From JBOGFI01 sp050743365 (lineage in GTDB: Bacteria > Actinomycetota > Acidimicrobiia > IMCC26256 > JACDBD01): 40,507 nucleotides of DNA. The stretch spans positions 1 to 40,507 of the forward strand of contig JBOGFI010000127.1 in the NCBI GenBank assembly GCA_050743365.1, written 5' to 3'. Each line of letters starts with the position of its first letter. Within the stretch, counting starts at the first letter, position 1. Below are positions 1-7,679 of this stretch, piece by piece. A model generated the notes under the pieces. That model saw only the letters and a program-made list of their open reading frames with translations. It was not told where the DNA came from and searched no databases. The position numbers were made by a program, and so were the translations under genes.

Positions 1-633
1 GTCGCGGCCGCCGGCAAGACCGGCGGCGACGCGGCCTTCGTCGGCGCCGACCTCGCCGACGAGGAGGCCTGCGCCGCCCTCGTGGCCATGGCCGTCGAGC
101 GGTTCGGCGGGCTCACCGTGCTGGTCAACAACGCCGCCGCCGGCACTGGTGGCGACGGGCCGGTCACCGACCTCGGCACGCGGTCCTGGGAGGCGATCGT
201 GCGCGTCAACCTCACGGCGCCGATGTGGCTCTGCCGCGCCGCCATCCCGCACATGATCGAGGCCGGGCACGGCGCGATCGTGAACGTCTCCTCCCGCCAG
301 GGCGAGCGGGCGAGCCCCGGCCTCGCCGCTTACATCGCAAGCAAGGGCGGGCTGAACGCGCTCACCCGGTCGCTCGCGGTCGACTACGCCGCGCACAACA
401 TCCGCTGCAACGCGATCAGCCCCGGCTACGTACTCAACGAGCGGCGCGACGCCGACCTGTCGGGCGAGCGGCGCGCCCGCCTCGAGGGCATGCACCTCAC
501 CCGGCTCGGCCAGGCGGCCGACGTGGCCCACGCCGCCGTGTACCTCGCCAGCCGCGAGTCGGAGTTCGTGACCGGCGTCAACCTGGCACTCGACGGCGGG
601 AGCAGCGCGGCGCGCGGTCTCGTCCTCGGCTGA
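1..633 (+). CDS. SDR-family NAD(P)-dependent oxidoreductase, 5'-truncated
   Basis: The reading frame is open from the first base, so the N-terminal Rossmann motif TGxxxGxG lies outside the window. What remains shows the rest of the classical short-chain dehydrogenase layout: an LVNNAA strand, a serine in NVSSRQG, a YxxxK pair (YIASK) as catalytic Tyr/Lys, and the C-terminal FVTGVNLALDGG segment. It would reduce or oxidise a small alcohol/ketone in the cytoplasm; the substrate cannot be read. Its stop overlaps the ATG of the next gene (TGATG), so the two are translationally coupled. Family is certain, substrate unknown. Confidence 0.9.
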   Translation, partial: VAAAGKTGGDAAFVGADLADEEACAALVAMAVERFGGLTVLVNNAAAGTGGDGPVTDLGTRSWEAIVRVNLTAPMWLCRAAIPHMIEAGHGAIVNVSSRQGERASPGLAAYIASKGGLNALTRSLAVDYAAHNIRCNAISPGYVLNERRDADLSGERRARLEGMHLTRLGQAADVAHAAVYLASRESEFVTGVNLALDGGSSAARGLVLG

Positions 634-1439
634 TGCACCCCCGGATCTCGCTCAGCGCGATCTCCACGTACGAGTGGTCGCTCGACCAGGATCTCGCCTT
701 CTACGCCGAGGCCGGTATCACCAACGTGGGGGTCTCGCTCGTGAAGCTCGAAGCCGCGGGGTGGGACGCGGGCGCGCGCCGGGTAATGGAGGCGGGTCTG
801 CGGGTGACGAACCTCATCGGCCTCGGGCCGTTCCAGCTCGACGCGCCGGCGAAGTGGAGGCAGCAGCGCGACCGTGTGCACCGCGCCCTCGACGCCGCCG
901 AGGCGGTCGGAGCCGAGTGTGTCGTGTTCACGACCGGGCCCGCGGGCCGGCTCGCGTGGGAGGAGGCCGCCGACGCCCTCGAAGCCGCGCTGGCACCGGC
1001 GCTTGAGGAGGCGCGGCGGCGCGGCATCGCGTTCGCGCTCGAGCACACGAACTCGCTGCGGGTCGACGTGGGCTTCGTGCACACACTTCGCGACGTGGTC
1101 GACCTGGCTCGTCGCCTCGGCACCGGCGTGTGTATGGAGATCAACGCGTGCTGGGCCGAGCGCGCCCTCGCCGACACGATCGGTGGCGGCGCCGACACCC
1201 TTCGGCTCGTGCAGGTCAGCGACTTCGCGGTGGGCACGCTGACGACGCCCGACCGCCTGGTACCCGGCGACGGCGACATCCCCATCGAGCGGATCCTCGG
1301 CCAGGTGCTCGCCGCCGGCTACGACGGCTGCTTCGACCTCGAGCTGATCGGGCCCCGGATCGCCGAGGAGGGCTACCCGAGCGCGGCTCGCCGCAGCATC
1401 GAGCGCCTGAGCGACATGCTGACCGCGCTCGACGCCTGA
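633..1439 (+). CDS. Sugar phosphate isomerase/epimerase-like TIM-barrel protein
   Basis: This is a 268-residue protein starting at the ATG that overlaps the stop of the upstream SDR. It has the alternating strand-helix pattern of the xylose-isomerase-like TIM barrel (AP-endonuclease family 2 fold). Candidate acidic and His metal ligands are in ALEHTN (about residue 140), MEINAC (about 170) and the final FDLELIG strand (about 230), where this family binds a divalent metal. Members isomerise, epimerise or dehydrate sugar and cyclitol derivatives. The coupling to an SDR suggests a short polyol or sugar-acid pathway whose other genes lie left of the window. The exact reaction is not deducible. 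Confidence 0.8.
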   Translation: MHPRISLSAISTYEWSLDQDLAFYAEAGITNVGVSLVKLEAAGWDAGARRVMEAGLRVTNLIGLGPFQLDAPAKWRQQRDRVHRALDAAEAVGAECVVFTTGPAGRLAWEEAADALEAALAPALEEARRRGIAFALEHTNSLRVDVGFVHTLRDVVDLARRLGTGVCMEINACWAERALADTIGGGADTLRLVQVSDFAVGTLTTPDRLVPGDGDIPIERILGQVLAAGYDGCFDLELIGPRIAEEGYPSAARRSIERLSDMLTALDA

Positions 1440-1455
1440 CGGCGGCGCCCTGCGC

Positions 1456-1461
1456 GACAAT
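1456..1461 (+). promoter_or_regulatory. -10-like element of a leaderless promoter
   Basis: GACAAT lies 7 nt before the GTG at 1469, with no Shine-Dalgarno sequence between. The same spacing recurs at several other starts in this window. No clear -35 is visible. Confidence 0.4.
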
Positions 1462-1468
1462 CGCGTCC

Positions 1469-2437
1469 GTGATCGTCGACTGCGCGCTGTACCAGGACGG
1501 CGAGCGCCAGCCAGGCAGGCTCTCGCTCGACGACGTCCCCGCCGCCTGTCACCGCGACAACGCGTTCGTCTGGATCGGGCTCTACGAGCCGACCGAGCAG
1601 GAGTTCGACGCCGTCCGGCGCGAGTTCGAGCTCCACGAGCTCGCGGTGGAGGACGCCATCAACGCCCACCAGCGGCCGAAGTTCGAGATCTACGGTGAGT
1701 CCGTGCTGGCGGTGCTCAAGACCGCTCGCTACATCGACGAGACCGAGTCGGTCGAGATCGGCGAGATCGCCATGTTCGTGGGCAGGAGCTTCATCGTGGT
1801 CGTCCGCCACGGCCAGGCCAGCCCACTCGACGTGGTGCGTCGCCGGGTGGAGCGCCGTCCCGACCTGTTGCGCTGTGGCCCGGGAGCAGTGGCGCACGCC
1901 ATCGTCGACAAGGTGGTCGACGACTACCTCCCGGTGATGACCGGGCTCGGCAACGACATCCAGGAGGTCGAGTTCGAGGTGTTCTCGGAAGCCGAAGAGA
2001 ACCCGGTGGAACGCATCTACAAGCTCAAGCGGGAGGTGCTCGAGCTGCACCAGGCCACGGTTCCCCTGGTGCAGCCGCTCGAGCAGCTCGCGCACGGCTC
2101 GTACAGCGTGCACGCCGACCTGACGGAGTACTTCCGCGATGTGCACGACCACCTGCTGCGCGTGGTCGAGCAGATCACGACCGACCGCGACCTGCTCACC
2201 AGCGTGCTCGAGGCCAACCTCACGCGCGTGAGCGTGCGCCAGAACGAGGACATGCGCAAGATCTCGGCCTGGGTCGCGATCGCCGCCGTGCCCACGGCGA
2301 TCGCTGGCATCTACGGGATGAACTTCGAGCACATGCCCGAGCTCACGTGGACGATCGGCTACCCCTCGGTGCTGGCTTTCATGCTGGTGGTCTGCGGGTT
2401 CATGTACCGGCAGTTCCGCCGCAGCGGCTGGCTCTGA
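1469..2437 (+). CDS. CorA-family magnesium/divalent metal transporter
   Basis: A 322-residue protein from a GTG start placed 7 nt after a -10-like hexamer. An N-terminal soluble alpha/beta domain is followed by a long helical stalk (about residues 130-255) and two C-terminal membrane helices. The first ends in the CorA signature GMN (YGMNFEHMPEL), the residues that line the pore mouth; the tail after the second helix is basic (YRQFRRSGWL), as in CorA. It should form a homopentameric channel passing Mg2+ (or Co2+/Ni2+) into the cell. It stands alone between unrelated genes. The reading frame is open much further upstream, but that extension resembles no CorA sequence and overlaps the preceding gene. 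Confidence 0.92.
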   Translation: MIVDCALYQDGERQPGRLSLDDVPAACHRDNAFVWIGLYEPTEQEFDAVRREFELHELAVEDAINAHQRPKFEIYGESVLAVLKTARYIDETESVEIGEIAMFVGRSFIVVVRHGQASPLDVVRRRVERRPDLLRCGPGAVAHAIVDKVVDDYLPVMTGLGNDIQEVEFEVFSEAEENPVERIYKLKREVLELHQATVPLVQPLEQLAHGSYSVHADLTEYFRDVHDHLLRVVEQITTDRDLLTSVLEANLTRVSVRQNEDMRKISAWVAIAAVPTAIAGIYGMNFEHMPELTWTIGYPSVLAFMLVVCGFMYRQFRRSGWL

Positions 2438-2494
2438 CAACCCCCCTGGTCGCATGTCACGGGCTGGCAGGCCTTTCGTCATCCCCGCCCGCGC

Positions 2495-2506
2495 TACCGT
2501 GCTCGC
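2495..2506 (+). promoter_or_regulatory. Leaderless promoter -10 and spacer upstream of isochorismatase-like gene
   Basis: TACCGT (2495-2500) is followed by exactly 6 nt and then ATC at 2507 in the reading frame of the hydrolase. This geometry equals that of TAACCT before the GTG at 16093. It suggests transcription and translation both begin at 2507. Confidence 0.35.
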
Positions 2507-2554
2507 ATCCCGCTTGACCTCGCCGCCCTCGTCGCGCCCGGTCACAGCGCGCTA

Positions 2555-3127
2555 TTGACCGTGGAGGTGCAGCCCGGCGTCGTCGGCGAGCGGAGCCCGT
2601 TGCCGGAGCTGGCGCGGGCCGCCGCGGGCATGATCCCCAACATCGCCGCGCTGGCGCGCGCAGCGCGGGCGGCGGGCATCCCGGTGGTGCATTGCACGGC
2701 CGAGTCGCGCGCCGACGGACGGGGCGGGAACCGCAACGCTCGGCTCTTCGGCGCCATGCGCAAGCGGGGAGGCGCGGCCGTCTCGGGGTCGCAAGTCCAC
2801 GAGGACATCGGGGTGGAGGCAACCGACCTCGTCCTTTCCCGGCTCCACGGGCTGTCCCCGATGACCGGCACCTCCGTCGACCCGGTGCTGCGCAACCTGG
2901 GCGTCACCACGATCGTCGGCACTGGAGTCTCCGTGAACGTCGCCATCATGGGGCTGGCGTTCGAGGCGGTGAACCTCGGCTACCAGCTGGTGCTGCCGCG
3001 CGACGCCACCGCCGGGGTCGGCGAGGAGTACGTCGACGCGGTGTACGAGCACACCCTCTCCCTGGTTGCCACGGTCACCGCCACGCGGGCGGTGCTCGAC
3101 GTGTGGGAGGCGGCGTCTCTCAGCTGA
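2555..3127 (+). CDS. Isochorismatase-like cysteine hydrolase
   Basis: Cysteine-hydrolase fold (isochorismatase/nicotinamidase family). It begins with the strand TVEVQPGV, whose Glu replaces the usual catalytic Asp region, has VVHCTAE in the second strand, and runs through GTSVDPVLRNLGVTTIVGTGVSVNV. In that last segment the usual nucleophile position (normally Cys in G-V-x-T-x-x-C-V) is occupied by Ser/Val, so activity is uncertain. The TTG at 2555 is the only canonical start that keeps the fold. However, the frame continues upstream to an ATC at 2507 placed 6 nt after a -10 hexamer and would add a PLDLAALVAPGHSAL-like N-terminus, which looks native. The 3' end overlaps the convergent CoA-transferase gene by 8 bp. 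Confidence 0.8.
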   Translation: MTVEVQPGVVGERSPLPELARAAAGMIPNIAALARAARAAGIPVVHCTAESRADGRGGNRNARLFGAMRKRGGAAVSGSQVHEDIGVEATDLVLSRLHGLSPMTGTSVDPVLRNLGVTTIVGTGVSVNVAIMGLAFEAVNLGYQLVLPRDATAGVGEEYVDAVYEHTLSLVATVTATRAVLDVWEAASLS

Positions 3128-4313
3128 CCGCGCCGTGCTCGCGCAGGGCGGCCACCCGGCCGGCGTCGTAGCCGAGCACCTCCCGCAGCACCTCGTCGGT
3201 GTGCTCTCCGGCCGCCGGTGCCGGACCGGCGGGGGCCAGGGGCTCGGCGGTGCGGACCGGGGTCCCGAGAAGACGGAGCGGCCCCGCCTCGCGGTGCCGG
3301 TGCTCCACCAGATGGGTGCGGGCGCGGAACTGCGGGTCGTCGGGCAGCTCGGAGACCCGGTGGACGGGCCCGCCGGGCACGTCGGCCTCGATGAAGAGCT
3401 GCACCCATTCGGCCTGGGTGCGGGTCGCGAAGATCGCGGCCAGCTCGCGTCGCAGCGCGACGTCGCCGCGGGCGTGCTCTCCGAACTCGGCGCCCGCCTC
3501 GGGCCGCAGGAGGTCCTCGCGTCGCACCGCGCGACAGAACCGCTCGAAGAAGTGACGCTCGGAGGCCTGGAACAGGATGTGACGGGCGTCGGCGGTCGCG
3601 TAGTACTGGTACCGCACCGCCGAGTGCATCGTCTCCCCCGACTCACCGCCGGCGGCGGCGCCGCTGAGCAGCGGGTCGAGGCGGCCGGCGTTCCACGCCA
3701 CCGCGGCGTCGGCCTGGGCGACGTCGATGTAGGCGCCCTCGCCGGTGGCGCGGGCGTGCAGCACCGCGGCCAGCACCCCCATGGCCGCGTACAGCGCACC
3801 GGCCTGGGTGCCGATGTCGGAGTATCGGCCCGGAATCGTCGGGAACCCGTCGTCGGTGGTCTCGGCAGCGGCGTGCCCGGCGTAGGCGTCGTAGGCCACG
3901 CCGTGGGTGGCCAGGTCGCGGTAGGGGCCGGTCTGGCCGAAGCCCGACAGGCTGCAGAACACGAGCGCCGGGTTCAGGCTCGCCAGCGCCTCGTACCCCA
4001 GGCCGCGCCGGGCCAGCGCCCCCGCCCGCAGCCCCTCGACCACCACCTCGCTCGCCCCGACGAGGTCACGGAACACCTCGGCGCCAGAGGGGCTGCGCAA
4101 ATCGATGCCGATGCTGCGTTTGCCGCGGTTCCAGCGCAGGTGCAGGAACGAGAGCCCACCGGCTCGGGCGGCGCCGACCGACCGGGTGTAGTCGCCCCGG
4201 CCGGGCTCCTCGACCTTGATCACGTCGGCCCCGAGGTCGGCCAGGTGCATGCCGAGCATGTTGGGAGCGAGGAGCGACACCTCCACCACCCGCAGACCGT
4301 CGAGCAGGGCCAC
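3120..4313 (-). CDS. CaiB/BaiF (class III) CoA-transferase
   Basis: A 397-residue protein with the family III CoA-transferase opening (GLRVVEVS, LGADVIKVEEPGRGD) and RNKRS-like segment WNRGKRSIGIDL. The GEGAYIDVAQADA segment contains the Asp expected to form the mixed anhydride/thioester with the substrate. It moves CoA from one acyl-CoA to another carboxylic acid in the cytoplasm. It is the last gene of a minus-strand operon running from 9648, just after the enoyl-CoA hydratase (9-bp gap). With the ligase of the same operon it gives two ways of activating the acid degraded here. Family assignment is secure; substrate is unknown. Confidence 0.92.
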   Translation of the reverse strand: MALLDGLRVVEVSLLAPNMLGMHLADLGADVIKVEEPGRGDYTRSVGAARAGGLSFLHLRWNRGKRSIGIDLRSPSGAEVFRDLVGASEVVVEGLRAGALARRGLGYEALASLNPALVFCSLSGFGQTGPYRDLATHGVAYDAYAGHAAAETTDDGFPTIPGRYSDIGTQAGALYAAMGVLAAVLHARATGEGAYIDVAQADAAVAWNAGRLDPLLSGAAAGGESGETMHSAVRYQYYATADARHILFQASERHFFERFCRAVRREDLLRPEAGAEFGEHARGDVALRRELAAIFATRTQAEWVQLFIEADVPGGPVHRVSELPDDPQFRARTHLVEHRHREAGPLRLLGTPVRTAEPLAPAGPAPAAGEHTDEVLREVLGYDAGRVAALREHGAVS

Positions 4314-4322
4314 GGCCTGGCG

Positions 4323-5132
4323 TCAGCGCCCCGTGAACTTCGCCGGTCGGCCCTCGACGAGCGCCTGCACTCCCTCGATCCGGTCGTCGGTCTGCGTCAC
4401 GAGCGCGGTCGCCGCCGCCTCCTCGGCGAATGCGGTGGCCATGTCGCTCACCAGCGAACGCCGGTAGAGGCGCTTCGCGAGCCCGAGGCTGCGGGTGGGC
4501 CCGGCCGCGAGCCGGTCGGCAAGCTCGCGCGCGGTCGCCTCCACCGCCGCCGCCGGGACCAACCGGTTCACCGCCCCCCACTCGTGGAGCGTCTCCGAGG
4601 TGAGCGTCTCGCCGAGGAGGGCGGCCTCGTTGAGGCGGTGGAAGGGGAGCACGCGCGGGAGGAAGAACGGGTCACCGGCGTGAGGGACCATGCCCCGCCG
4701 CGCGAACACGTGGGCCCAGCGCGCCCCCTCGGCCGCCACCACCAGATCGGCCAGCAACGCCAGCAGCCAGCCGGCGCCGGCAGTGGTGCCGTTGACCGCG
4801 CTCACGACCGGCGTCTCGAGCTCCCACAGGGTGCGGAAGAGCTCCTGGTAGGGACGCACCGCTCGCCGGTAGTCGAGGACGCTGTCGGGCCGCGTCGCCG
4901 CATGATCGGCGTCGTGCGACGGCACGAGGTCGGCGCCGGTGCAGAAGTCGCGGCCCTGACCGGTGACGACGAGGGCGCGGACCCCGGCGTCGGCGTCGGC
5001 GTCGCTGAACGTCGCGATGAGCTCGTCGCGCATGACGACGTCGATGCCGTTGCGGGCATCGGGACGGTTGAGCCGGACCCAGAGCACCGCGCCCTCCCGC
5101 TCGACCAGCAAGGTGGTGGGCGGGCCGCTCAC
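4323..5132 (-). CDS. Enoyl-CoA hydratase/isomerase-family protein
   Basis: A 269-residue crotonase-fold protein. The first oxyanion-hole segment is GRDFCTGADL (about residues 58-67) and the second is NGTTAGAGWLLALLADLVVA (about 113-132). The two glutamates that hydrate the double bond in crotonase are not found at their usual places: Trp stands in GAGWLLAL, and the later segment reads GMVPHAGDPFFLPR with His after VP. The protein is therefore more likely an isomerase, thioesterase/hydrolase-like or otherwise divergent member than a plain hydratase. It is the fifth gene of the minus-strand catabolic operon, 9 bp from the ligase gene. Fold secure, reaction open. Confidence 0.88.
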   Translation of the reverse strand: MSGPPTTLLVEREGAVLWVRLNRPDARNGIDVVMRDELIATFSDADADAGVRALVVTGQGRDFCTGADLVPSHDADHAATRPDSVLDYRRAVRPYQELFRTLWELETPVVSAVNGTTAGAGWLLALLADLVVAAEGARWAHVFARRGMVPHAGDPFFLPRVLPFHRLNEAALLGETLTSETLHEWGAVNRLVPAAAVEATARELADRLAAGPTRSLGLAKRLYRRSLVSDMATAFAEEAAATALVTQTDDRIEGVQALVEGRPAKFTGR

Positions 5133-5141
5133 GGCGTCACC

Positions 5142-6545
5142 CTACTGCCGGGTCGCGATGCGCGAACGGAGCAGGTGCTTCTGCACCTTGCCGCTCGCGG
5201 TCAGCGGGAGCTCGCCGACGATCTCGAGCTGTTCGGGGAGCTTGCGCCGCGAGATCTGCCGGGCGCGCAGGAACTCGGTGAGCTCGGCCAGAGTGGGAGC
5301 GTCGTTCGGCGCGCACGGGACCACGCAGGCGCACGCCCGCTCACCCGTACGGGCGTCGGGGATCGCGACGACGGCGACGCTCTCGACTTTGGGGTGGTCG
5401 TGCAGCAGCCCCTCGAGCTCGCGTGCGCTGATCTTCTCTCCCGACCGGATGACGAGGTCCTTGAGCCGCCCGGTCACGGTGAGGTACCCGTCGCCGTCGA
5501 GCACCCCGAGGTCGCCGGTGCGGAGCCAGCCGTCGGCGGTGAACGCCTCGTCGTCGAGCGACGAATCTCGGTAGCCGAGGAAGAGCTCCGGCCCCCGCGC
5601 CTGGATCTCGCCGTCGCGGATCCGCACCTGGTTGCGCCCGATGGCGCGGCCGTCGGTCTCGGCGCGCCTGTCGTCGGCCTCGTCGGGGCCGGCGGCGCTG
5701 GTGACGCTGGGGAACTCGGTGGACCCGTAGCCCCGCCCGGTGCGCACCCCGAGCCGGCGGATGGCGCGGCGGATGAGGTCGGGCGGCACGTCCGCCCCGC
5801 CGCACGGGAACAGCCGCAGTGACGACGTGTCGTAGCGGTCGAGGTGGGGATGGTCGACGACGCCCTGGAGGAACGGGGTGGCGCCGCCGCAGAACGTGCC
5901 GCGCTCGACTTCGACCAGCTCGAGGAAGTCGCCCGGGTCCCAACTCGCCATGAGCACGCTCGTCGCGCCGAGCCAGATCGGGAGCAGGACGCCGTAGAGC
6001 AGGCCCGAGATGTGCGCCACCGGCGACGGCATGACGAACACCTCGTCGCCTCCGAGCCGGTGGTACTCGGCCTGGGCGGCGCACTCGGCGAGCAGCGTGC
6101 GGTCGGAGTGGAGCACCCCCTTGGGCTTCGACGTCGATCCCGACGTGTACAGGAGGAACCGGGGGCCATCGGGCTCGACCGGCACGACGGCGCGCTCGCC
6201 TTGCCCGGCCCGGAGCACCTCGTGCTCGCCGCTGTCGACGAACACCGCGCTGGCGGCCTGACCGAGGATGAAGTCGACTTCCCGCTCGCGGTAGATCGTG
6301 ACGATCGGGTTGTGCACCGCACCGACGCGGCCGGCGGCGAAGCACAGCGTCAGCGACTCGACACCGTTCGCCAGTTGCGACGAGACGACGTCTCCCGGCC
6401 CGACGCCGGATGCGCACAAGGCGGCAGCGACGCGGTCGACGCGGTCGTCGAGCTGCGCGTAGGTGAGCCGCCGTTCCCCGTCGACCACCGCGATCTTGTC
6501 GGGCTGCTCGGAGGCCCGGCCCGACAGGATCTCCGCGAACGTCAT
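5142..6545 (-). CDS. AMP-forming acyl-CoA synthetase (ligase)
   Basis: A 467-residue ANL-superfamily adenylating enzyme. Visible motifs: the phosphate-binding loop LLYTSGSTSKPKGVLHS (A3), GYGSTEFP (A5), GWLRTGDLGVLDGDGYLTVTGRLKD (A7/A8 hinge), and the C-terminal SGKVQKHLLR with the catalytic Lys (A10). It activates a carboxylic acid as acyl-AMP and transfers it to CoA. The ATG at 6545 starts a typical N-terminus (MTFAEILSGRA) behind a GGGGAGA ribosome binding site; the longer upstream frame is Arg/Pro-rich and unlike the family. At 467 residues it is somewhat short for the family. It feeds the two dehydrogenases encoded just upstream. Confidence 0.93.
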   Translation of the reverse strand: MTFAEILSGRASEQPDKIAVVDGERRLTYAQLDDRVDRVAAALCASGVGPGDVVSSQLANGVESLTLCFAAGRVGAVHNPIVTIYREREVDFILGQAASAVFVDSGEHEVLRAGQGERAVVPVEPDGPRFLLYTSGSTSKPKGVLHSDRTLLAECAAQAEYHRLGGDEVFVMPSPVAHISGLLYGVLLPIWLGATSVLMASWDPGDFLELVEVERGTFCGGATPFLQGVVDHPHLDRYDTSSLRLFPCGGADVPPDLIRRAIRRLGVRTGRGYGSTEFPSVTSAAGPDEADDRRAETDGRAIGRNQVRIRDGEIQARGPELFLGYRDSSLDDEAFTADGWLRTGDLGVLDGDGYLTVTGRLKDLVIRSGEKISARELEGLLHDHPKVESVAVVAIPDARTGERACACVVPCAPNDAPTLAELTEFLRARQISRRKLPEQLEIVGELPLTASGKVQKHLLRSRIATRQ

Positions 6546-6598
6546 CGCCGCGTCTCCCCGCTGCGTCCCTGAACCACCGCGGGAGCCCGGGCGACGCA

Positions 6599-7675
6599 TC
6601 ACAGGCCCATCGCCGCCGCCAGGCGCTCGCGGTGGTGGCCGGTGCCGCCGTAGCTCAGCTCGAAGGCCTTCGCCCGCCGGGTGAACAGGTGGAGGTCGTG
6701 CTCGGTGGAGAACCCGATAGCGCCGTGCACCTGATGGGCATGAATCAGCACGCGGCGGAGGGCGTCGTTGCCGTACGACTTGGCCGCCGCCACCTCGAGG
6801 CCGGCCCGGCCGCGTCGGTCGAGGGCCCACGCGGCCTGGTAGGCGAGGAATCGGCAGGCGTCGACGTCGGCGCGCATGTCGGCGCAGCGGTGGGCGACGG
6901 CCTGGAACGAACCGATGGGGCGACCGAACTGCTCGCGGTCGCGGGCGTGCTGCACGGTGAGCTCGAGCGCGCGCTCCGCCGCGCCCACTGCAAAGGCGAG
7001 GGCGGCGATGGCGGCGTGGTCGAGTGCCCGGTCGACGACGTCGCCGGCAACGTCAGCGGGGCCGAGGGGCTCGGCGTCGGGGCCGTCGAGGGTCACGGCG
7101 TACGAGGGCTCGCCGCCGAGGGCGTCGTGGGGCTCGTACCGGACGCCGCCGCGCCGGGCCTCGACCACGACGAGCCCGTCGGCCGACGCCACCAGGAGCA
7201 GGTCGGCCGCCTCCGCCCACGGCACCAGGACCTTGGTGCCACGCAACGAGGGACGTGCCGGCATCGTGACGCGCGCCCACTCGTCGTCCATGCCCGGCTC
7301 CAGGAGCGCGAGCGTCCCGATCCACTCACCCGACGCCAGTGACGGGAGCCACCGGCGGCGTTGCGCCTCGGTCCCAGCCCACGCGATCGGGAGCGCGGCG
7401 AGCGTGATCGAGGCGAGGAGCGGCGACGGCACCGGGCCCCGGCCGAGCTGCTCGGCCAGCACGGCCAGCTCGAGCATCCCCCGACCGGCGCCGCCGTGAT
7501 CCTCGGGCAGCGCCAGGCCGGCCCATCCGAGCGCGGCCATCGCCCGCCAGAGGGCGGGGTCGAGGCCCGCGGCGGTGTCCATCTCGCGCGCCCGGGCGGT
7601 GGGGCATTCGCGTTCCACGAACGCGCGGGCGGCGTCGCCGAGCATGCGGTGCTCGTCGGTCGGCGTGAGGTCCAT
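6599..7675 (-). CDS. Acyl-CoA dehydrogenase, short (partner) subunit
   Basis: A 358-residue acyl-CoA dehydrogenase. Domains: helical N-terminus (1-110), degenerate beta domain (115-200), C-terminal helical domain containing REQFGRPIGSFQAVAHRCADM and HQVHGAIGFSTEHDLHLFTRRAK. The beta domain lacks the clear FAD-contacting segments seen in its neighbour. Actinobacterial steroid-type dehydrogenases are often alpha2-beta2 heterotetramers of two adjacent unlike subunits, and this gene sits 4 bp from a second dehydrogenase gene in the same orientation. The pair therefore probably forms one enzyme that oxidises acyl-CoA to 2-enoyl-CoA. That pairing is an inference from gene order and length. Confidence 0.9.
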   Translation of the reverse strand: MDLTPTDEHRMLGDAARAFVERECPTARAREMDTAAGLDPALWRAMAALGWAGLALPEDHGGAGRGMLELAVLAEQLGRGPVPSPLLASITLAALPIAWAGTEAQRRRWLPSLASGEWIGTLALLEPGMDDEWARVTMPARPSLRGTKVLVPWAEAADLLLVASADGLVVVEARRGGVRYEPHDALGGEPSYAVTLDGPDAEPLGPADVAGDVVDRALDHAAIAALAFAVGAAERALELTVQHARDREQFGRPIGSFQAVAHRCADMRADVDACRFLAYQAAWALDRRGRAGLEVAAAKSYGNDALRRVLIHAHQVHGAIGFSTEHDLHLFTRRAKAFELSYGGTGHHRERLAAAMGL

Positions 7676-7679
7676 CGAG

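Noticed and set aside
3066..5822. Very long plus-strand open frame across the CoA-transferase, hydratase and ligase genes
   Set aside because: It is antisense to three genes with clear family motifs, is Arg/Gly/Pro-rich and has no domain pattern. Such shadows are usual in high-GC DNA.
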